35,232 nucleotides of DNA, taken from positions 1-35,232 of the forward strand of contig JACPRH010000005.1 of assembly GCA_016190055.1 (NCBI GenBank), in the 5' to 3' direction. Positions 30,568 to 35,232 of the stretch are shown here, piece after piece. The notes under the pieces were generated by a model. The model did not search any database. It was not told the origin of the DNA and saw only the letters and a list, made by a program, of their open reading frames with translations. Both the position numbers and the translations under genes were made by a program. The first letter of the stretch is position 1; the number at the start of each line of letters is the position of its first letter. Source of the DNA: Nitrososphaerota archaeon (GTDB lineage Archaea > Thermoproteota > Nitrososphaeria > Nitrososphaerales > JACPRH01).

Positions 30568-31308
30568 ATGAAAAGATTAACCATGATCATCTTAGCAGTA
30601 TTGGTAATTACTTTTGGTTTTCTGGCGTACATTATCTTCTGGGTTCCCCCAACCCCAGAACCCAAGCTCACAATAGCAGACACAATTTACCCCGAGAATA
30701 GAACCGTTGATGTTTACGTGGAGGCTGGAGAAGTCTTCACGATCAACCTAGCCACTAACCCATCCACAGGCTACGATTGGACAATCAAAACAGACGGCAC
30801 AATAGTGGAGTATCTGGGTAACGACTACTTAAGCGGCGGCGACTCACCCGGTGCTCAAAGCAACGAAGCACACAACTTCAAAGCACTCACAGTAGGCAAC
30901 GCGAACATGACTCTCCTCTACGAACGCAGCACAGAACGCGGCTTCAGTCAAAGCCAAGTAATGAAAAATATTACAGTAAAAGTCCACTCAGGTTATTCAC
31001 CAACAAACGGCGTGATACAGACGAAAGAGATACTCATCATCAACACCAACCAAACCGTTGAAAACGAAGCGCAAGCCGTCAACGTCGTAACTGACCATTT
31101 GGCCGAGATAAGCGACGCCAACCTATTGAGAATCCAAGGAGTGATAAACAAAACAACAGTCACCACCATAAACGCACAGACAATCGGGCAGGATGGAACA
31201 CCCGCTTACCTTGTGAGAATAGATTACACAGTGGACACAGACACAGGGAAACTAACCGTAACAGTAACAAAGGACGGCAAAATCTATGGAACCACAAGCG
31301 CAGTATAA
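30568..31308 (+). CDS. Membrane-anchored chagasin-like (I42) cysteine protease inhibitor
   Basis: An N-terminal membrane anchor (ILAVLVITFGFLAYIIFWV) precedes a chagasin-fold domain at about residues 35-145: the hallmark loop NPSTGYDW (64-71), the GNDYLSGGDSPGAQ loop, and YERSTERGFSQ for the third inhibitory loop. Chagasin-type inhibitors block papain-like cysteine proteases. Residues 165-246 resemble a PepSY-like module (AYLVRIDYTVDTDTGKLTVT, then TKDGKIYG), a fold associated with protease regulation. The gene is divergent from a clostripain-type cysteine protease, so it may restrain that enzyme, although C11 enzymes are not the classical targets. ATG 30568 is preceded by its own TATA box. 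Confidence 0.75.
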   Translation: MKRLTMIILAVLVITFGFLAYIIFWVPPTPEPKLTIADTIYPENRTVDVYVEAGEVFTINLATNPSTGYDWTIKTDGTIVEYLGNDYLSGGDSPGAQSNEAHNFKALTVGNANMTLLYERSTERGFSQSQVMKNITVKVHSGYSPTNGVIQTKEILIINTNQTVENEAQAVNVVTDHLAEISDANLLRIQGVINKTTVTTINAQTIGQDGTPAYLVRIDYTVDTDTGKLTVTVTKDGKIYGTTSAV

Positions 31309-31376
31309 CTGTGATCAGGTTTTAGGCAAAAACAAAGCTGCAGTGCACGACTGCATGTTAGGATGAGAGGAACTGA

Positions 31377-31970
31377 ATGAACTGTTCAAGCTGCGGCAGC
31401 CCCGTAAACGTAGACGACAAATTTTGCTCCAACTGCGGCTCACCAATCAAAAACCAGCCTGAAACCTGCCCAAGCTGCAACACTATGATGAAGTCGAATT
31501 CCAACTTCTGCCCGAACTGCGGCTACAATTTGAAAACGCAGAAACCAAAACTGAAGTTAGAGCCGGCGGCGATACAGCAAAAGGACGCTCACACCAATTT
31601 GAAGGATGCAACACCCGGCGAAGTTGTGCTTAAAGACACAGGTCTCTTCCCAATCACCTATCTGACCAGCAGCTTCAGCTCAACCAACGGCAAACTCCTC
31701 CTCACAAATCAGAGGCTGGTATTCAAGGGAGGAAAGCTGCAGGGAGTGGGCGGAGTTAGCGTGGGTGGAATTTTCATCCCAAACCCGGATGACGCAAACA
31801 AATCTAAACAGTATCTGAATATTCCGCTGGCGGAGATAACGCAGGTGGAGCACGGATGGGCGAACCTAACAATACAGGCAGCTGGTAAAAAGTACAAGTT
31901 CGGCGGCATGCGGGAAACTAAGAACTGGGCGGAAGAAATCGTCAAGGCAGTAGGAGCAGATAAAAAGTGA
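31377..31970 (+). CDS. Double zinc-ribbon protein with GRAM/PH-like domain
   Basis: A 197-residue protein. Two zinc ribbons occupy residues 1-55 (CSSC, CSNC, then CPSC, CPNC). After a linker, residues about 85-190 form a GRAM/PH-like domain: GEVVLKDTGLFPITYL, the characteristic GKLLLTNQRLVFKGG strand pair, and IPLAEITQVEHGWANLTIQ. In bacteria and archaea such domains are associated with membranes. It lies 10 bp upstream of a multi-pass membrane protein gene and probably forms an operon with it, which supports a membrane-linked role. GAGAGGAAC just before the ATG may act as Shine-Dalgarno. Confidence 0.75.
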   Translation: MNCSSCGSPVNVDDKFCSNCGSPIKNQPETCPSCNTMMKSNSNFCPNCGYNLKTQKPKLKLEPAAIQQKDAHTNLKDATPGEVVLKDTGLFPITYLTSSFSSTNGKLLLTNQRLVFKGGKLQGVGGVSVGGIFIPNPDDANKSKQYLNIPLAEITQVEHGWANLTIQAAGKKYKFGGMRETKNWAEEIVKAVGADKK

Positions 31971-31980
31971 GGTTTAGCAG

Positions 31981-33000
31981 ATGGAAGAAGCAGCACTGAT
32001 CGGCCTAATCGGCGCTGCAATCGGTCTGGTAGGCGTCTTAGCCGGTGCGGGGGCGATGATATGGGGTTTAGGATACTTTGAGTATCTTGGCGGCAAGAAA
32101 AGATCCACAGTCGTTCCAATAAGCAAGGAGGAGATTAAGCAAAAGCTTCTCGAGCTAAACAATCAGGACATCCCCTACCAAATAAAACCGGCCGAGGAGA
32201 CAGACCTACAGGTAGAGTGGAAAATAGTTGATGCGAAATGGTACGGAATAATATCTAAAGAGCGTACAAGCGAAACCTATCGAGCCTATATCGTGCTAGA
32301 CGAAGACCTGAAGACAGCCCGCTACTGTGAAGAAACAGGAACAGTAAACTGGTTTGCGGGCACAGACGGCCTGTTAAAACCCAGAGTAGAGTTCAAGAAG
32401 ACGTTCTTGAGAGGAAGAATCCTCTACCGAAAATCGTGGGGGACAGGGTACGGTATCAAAGAAGACTCAACAGTCGGAAAAGTCTACGGATACAGCTTCG
32501 ACATCAGAAAAATCAGGGAACCAATAGTAAACACAGTCAAAGAAAACGGCTGGGAGTTCGTACCTGTCGTTAGAACTGAACATGCAACTTACCAGAGCAT
32601 AAACAAGAACAAACCTCAACAATTGAAAGAGAATAGTGCAACTGATTTATCTAGGAGAACAAAAGCGATCCGAACCAGCCTGTATCTCATAGACGCATTA
32701 CTCATAGTTTTGTTTGGGCTGAGCGCCGTTGCAGGATCATTGGGCCTAATGCTATACCTAGCACTTCTAGCCGGTAGCGCAACGCTAACGATCAGCCTTT
32801 ACGAAGGCCACATTCGAGACAGACTTCACCCTACACTGTACAGAAGAACATTACCAGTAGCTTTAACATCATTAATCGCACTCATTATTCTCCCTATGCT
32901 AGATCCTGGCCCAATAAGCACCACACTAATCTATGCCATCCTCGGGTTACAAATCACCGGCTTCTATTTAAGCAGACGGGCAAAAAGAAAAAAAGCCTAA
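31981..33000 (+). CDS. Multi-pass membrane protein of unknown function
   Basis: A 339-residue protein: one N-terminal membrane helix (LIGLIGAAIGLVGVLAGAGA), a soluble region of about 190 residues (45-225), then four hydrophobic segments (ALLIVLFGLSAVAGSLGLML, LALLAGSATLTISL, VALTSLIALIILPML and LIYAILGLQITGFYL), ending in a basic tail. Domain not recognised. It follows the zinc-ribbon/GRAM gene by 10 bp with the same orientation, so the two are likely translated together. Its soluble domain may be the partner of that protein. Confidence 0.65.
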   Translation: MEEAALIGLIGAAIGLVGVLAGAGAMIWGLGYFEYLGGKKRSTVVPISKEEIKQKLLELNNQDIPYQIKPAEETDLQVEWKIVDAKWYGIISKERTSETYRAYIVLDEDLKTARYCEETGTVNWFAGTDGLLKPRVEFKKTFLRGRILYRKSWGTGYGIKEDSTVGKVYGYSFDIRKIREPIVNTVKENGWEFVPVVRTEHATYQSINKNKPQQLKENSATDLSRRTKAIRTSLYLIDALLIVLFGLSAVAGSLGLMLYLALLAGSATLTISLYEGHIRDRLHPTLYRRTLPVALTSLIALIILPMLDPGPISTTLIYAILGLQITGFYLSRRAKRKKA

Positions 33001-33593
33001 CAATCAAAACAAACCCAGTTGTTTACACTGCCTGCTGACCAACCGAATCTTTGTAATCGACTGGCAGAGATTCGGCAGAAGTCAGATTGCGCCGCATAGT
33101 CATTACAGGTTTTACTGAAACATGTCTTTTGGCTCAAACCTTTGGAGGCCGCTATTAACGATAGAAGAAGGCGATCTCAGACGATCCCAAAAAAGAGTTG
33201 TCACGCCTATTTTCTTTTCTCTATAACACAGTTTCTGGTAATTCGGAAAAACCGAACATCTAGTTCTGCGTGAGTCTCGGAAAAATCGAAAGACAAGAGT
33301 CAAAAACCGATTCTTCCCTGTAGATATCGCCGGAAACGTAGCTTCGCGGCAGTGGTGCTGCGGAGGTGGGGTTGTGGCGGCTCTAGACAGGCTGGTGAAA
33401 TAGTCCCCACAGGTGCAGGAGTCACATGCCTGCGCCTTTTTCACTCTAGCACTTTATGTACGCCATACTCAAACCTGACAAGTAGAAGCCCGCCTCAGAA
33501 CCCTTGCATACATGCCGGGAATATCGATACAGAGCCACCTAGGTCTAGAGACAGGTAACTGTAAATATAGCATCCGTTCCAGTAGAGATTTAC
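33001..33593. other. Long intergenic region
   Basis: I find no convincing gene: frames at 33112-33444 (minus) and 33352-33558 (plus) have shadow-like composition. It contains a perfect hairpin TTCGG-AAAAA-CCGAA (33242-33256). At the right end GTAAATATAG (33561-33570) is a TATA box about 26 bp before the TTG at 33594. A non-coding RNA cannot be excluded. Confidence 0.4.
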
Positions 33594-34016
33594 TTGAACC
33601 GTAAGACGATGGGGGCAACAACAGTTGTCATAGTTTCTTTAGCAGGTTTAGCGCTGTTCTACTACGGCATCAATAACGGCAACCTATTCGGTACCGGCGA
33701 AGCATCAGGTGGAGAAGGATTAGCGGTATCATTTTCCAACATTACGAAGGATGTGAGCGAATATACGGAGATGAAAGATTACAACGGCGGCAAAGCCACC
33801 AAGGTATGCGGCTCACTGATCACCGTGACCTTCACTCTAACAAACACCGAGGACAAAGATACAGCGGTAAATGTCTCCTTAACAGCTAGAGGCGAACAAA
33901 TACAGATGCAGAAATATGGTGTAAAAGAAGGCGAGCAGATCAACGGTAGCCTACAGGGCAGCTACCTGAAATGCAGCCTCAACAAAGATGAAATCACTCT
34001 AAAAATCTCAAGCTAA
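33594..34016 (+). CDS. Small secreted or membrane-anchored protein
   Basis: A 140-residue protein with one N-terminal hydrophobic helix (ATTVVIVSLAGLALFYYGI) followed by an extracellular beta-rich domain (LAVSFSNITK, LITVTFTLTNTEDKDTAVNV, LTARGEQIQM), similar in outline to archaeal secreted proteins with an immunoglobulin-like fold (DUF4352-like, tentative). Two cysteines (CGSL and KCSL) may form a disulphide. The TTG at 33594 is 26 bp from a TATA box, so I prefer it to the ATG at 33609. Monocistronic. Confidence 0.65.
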   Translation: MNRKTMGATTVVIVSLAGLALFYYGINNGNLFGTGEASGGEGLAVSFSNITKDVSEYTEMKDYNGGKATKVCGSLITVTFTLTNTEDKDTAVNVSLTARGEQIQMQKYGVKEGEQINGSLQGSYLKCSLNKDEITLKISS

Positions 34017-34148
34017 CAAAGATAGATAGTGGATGAAACGTCATTGCACTTCACCGCAGTTCTTACATGCAGGTAGAATCTAGCTTCACCTAACAGTTCA
34101 AAGCTGTCTCTTGCCGAACCAGTTATCTAGACTGCTGCGGCTACAGCA

Positions 34149-34568
34149 TTAATTTGTAGTTGCGTTGCCGCTTTTGCCTGTGCCGGATCGTTTTTTGGCG
34201 ACTATGTTGTTGGTGCCTGTTGGTAGTCGTCTACTCGATACTCCGTCTCCAAACTGTATGTAGAGGTGTCCATCTGTGTCTCTGCGGACAATGTAGATGC
34301 TGTCATCATTCTTATGCCCGAAGAACGATGATGCCATCTCCCATAAATCACCATCCACATAGATCTCTACTTCAGGGACGCTCGGGGGATTCATTTTTGC
34401 GCCAGGCAGATTTTCTAGAAGTGACTCTGGGAGGTCGAAGCATTGAAACTTTAAGCGTCCGTTTCCGTTTCCCAAAACCACCTTCCCCTCAGACTTTTTC
34501 CGCGCAACTTTAGGCATATTAGGTATCAACATCACAGATAACGTGTCCACAATTAAGAAACAAGACAA
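34149..34568 (-). CDS. Small protein resembling a baseplate-assembly segment
   Basis: The C-terminal 70 residues resemble a segment of contractile-tail baseplate proteins of the 'putative baseplate assembly protein' type: VEIYVDGDLWEMASSFFG, DSIYIVRRDTDGHLYIQFGD and GVSSRRLPTGTNNIVAKKRS, ending GTGKSGNA, like the conserved 'FGDGxxGxxLPTGxxNVxAxYRxGxGxxGN'. Only this piece is present and no tail genes surround it, so it is a stand-alone domain or a fragment. The likely start is ATG 34517 (Met18), since a TATA-like CTTAATTG lies about 35 bp upstream; the longest frame starts at 34568. The N-terminus is basic (PKVARKKSEGK). Function open. Confidence 0.5.
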   Translation of the reverse strand: MSCFLIVDTLSVMLIPNMPKVARKKSEGKVVLGNGNGRLKFQCFDLPESLLENLPGAKMNPPSVPEVEIYVDGDLWEMASSFFGHKNDDSIYIVRRDTDGHLYIQFGDGVSSRRLPTGTNNIVAKKRSGTGKSGNATTN

Positions 34569-34787
34569 AAATTAACTGACACTTTGATAAAGAGAATCGA
34601 AATAACAACACAAAAAAATCACCTGCAAAACCAACAGCATCTGGCCACCAATCAAGGAAAGAACGCGTCACGGAAACGTCTTCTGTAAAGGCGATTACAT
34701 CTATGTCGTGCTTCAGAATACAAAGGTACACCGATGCATGCATAGCGATAAATCCTAAACACCAACATTGAGGAAGACAGATAGACC

Positions 34788-35168
34788 ATGGAGATTGCGC
34801 AACATCAGCAGCAGCCACAGTCTAGCAGCAAAGTCGTGTGGGAAAGTAAGATCAAAGGGCTTGAAGATGAGAAGTCAAATCTTCAGCAGGAGATCTCTAA
34901 AATCAGTGATCTGCTCGCAGTAGCAGAGCTCGAGAAGAAGTTCAGGGCACTCGAAGAAGAGGTACTTCAACTCAGAACCACGAAGATCGATTTAGAGGGA
35001 CAACTAGTAGAGCACCCAAAGGCAACAACAACCGCAGCAACACCTGCAACAACAGTGACAGCCCCAGTTGAGAAACAACCCGCTCAGACAGCTGAAACTG
35101 CAAGGCCTGCGCCGCAAAACCGTCCTAGTAACGAAGCTCCCCGTCCACTACGGCGCTTCGCATTCTAG
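34788..35168 (+). CDS. Coiled-coil protein with Thr/Ala/Pro-rich tail
   Basis: A 126-residue protein. Residues 18-75 form a coiled coil with heptad spacing (SKIKGLEDEKSNLQQEISKI, then LEKKFRALEEEVLQLRTTKI). The C-terminal 50 residues are rich in Thr, Ala and Pro (TTTAATPATTVTAPVEKQPA) and likely disordered, ending RRFAF. No signal peptide or membrane segment is seen. It may be a small structural or adaptor protein. ATG 34788; no clear promoter could be assigned. Family not recognised. Confidence 0.6.
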   Translation: MEIAQHQQQPQSSSKVVWESKIKGLEDEKSNLQQEISKISDLLAVAELEKKFRALEEEVLQLRTTKIDLEGQLVEHPKATTTAATPATTVTAPVEKQPAQTAETARPAPQNRPSNEAPRPLRRFAF

Positions 35169-35232
35169 AGATACAGAATCACCCTAACAAGCTGAAGGGA
35201 GGCTACAACCTACCCTGAGGTAGGCAAAGCCA

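Noticed and set aside
33112-33558. Two overlapping ORFs in the 33.0-33.6 kb intergenic region
   Set aside because: Cys/Arg/Pro-rich shadow-like composition, no recognised domain, no promoter or ribosome-binding support.

Overview
The window reads as a chromosomal segment of an archaeon. Many genes have a TATA-like box about 22-30 bp upstream of the start codon and therefore look leaderless or short-leadered, TTG starts are frequent, there is a RadA paralogue, a PolB2-like family B polymerase, zinc-ribbon proteins of archaeal type and a ribbon-helix-helix/zinc protein of a kind common in Thaumarchaeota and relatives. A bacterial-type uvrABC set points to a mesophilic or moderately thermophilic lineage. 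My best guess is a TACK archaeon (Bathyarchaeia or Nitrososphaeria-like); this is inference, since there is no rRNA marker here.

Layout. 1-4.2 kb: a decayed toxin-antitoxin zone (partial AbiEi antitoxin with a truncated AbiEii toxin, an intact hicBA pair) followed by small hypothetical genes. 4.5-12.7 kb: a tight uvrB-uvrA-uvrC operon. UvrB carries a 539-residue intein with a LAGLIDADG endonuclease inserted exactly in its Walker A motif, and UvrC ends before the usual C-terminal helix-hairpin-helix domain. 13.1-16.2 kb: a secreted, membrane-anchored coiled-coil protein and a CPA2-type cation/proton antiporter with a CBS pair. 16.4-20.4 kb: a minus-strand four-gene cassette encoding a RadA-like protein with ruined ATPase motifs, two small proteins that are paralogues of each other, and a family B polymerase whose proofreading motifs are gone. 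20.4-25.1 kb: small regulators, a frameshifted DUF433 gene, a DEAH-type helicase and a ribbon-helix-helix (RHH)/zinc regulator. 25.1-26.5 kb: a universal stress protein and a vapBC pair. 26.8-33.0 kb: zinc-ribbon proteins, a clostripain-like surface protease with a cytoplasmic zinc ribbon, a divergent chagasin-like inhibitor and membrane proteins. 33.6-35.2 kb: small secreted, baseplate-like and coiled-coil proteins.

The strongest candidate for an undescribed system is a regulatory link. The 12-bp perfect palindrome TCCACCGGTGGA, inside an identical 16-base block, occurs at the promoter of the RadA-like/PolB2 cassette and at the promoter of the RHH gene 4.3 kb away. At the cassette it lies upstream of the TATA box, an activator-like position. 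At the RHH gene it covers the predicted transcription start, a repressor-like position. RHH dimers bind short palindromes, so I propose that this protein represses itself and controls a mutasome-like cassette (inactive recombinase paralogue + small adaptors + non-proofreading polymerase), loosely comparable to bacterial ImuA-ImuB-DnaE2. The co-occurrence is seen in the sequence; the regulation is inference.

Other points worth attention are the UvrB P-loop intein, a possible frameshift or non-canonical start at uvrB, the C11 protease / I42 inhibitor divergent pair, and two degenerate tRNA-like elements.
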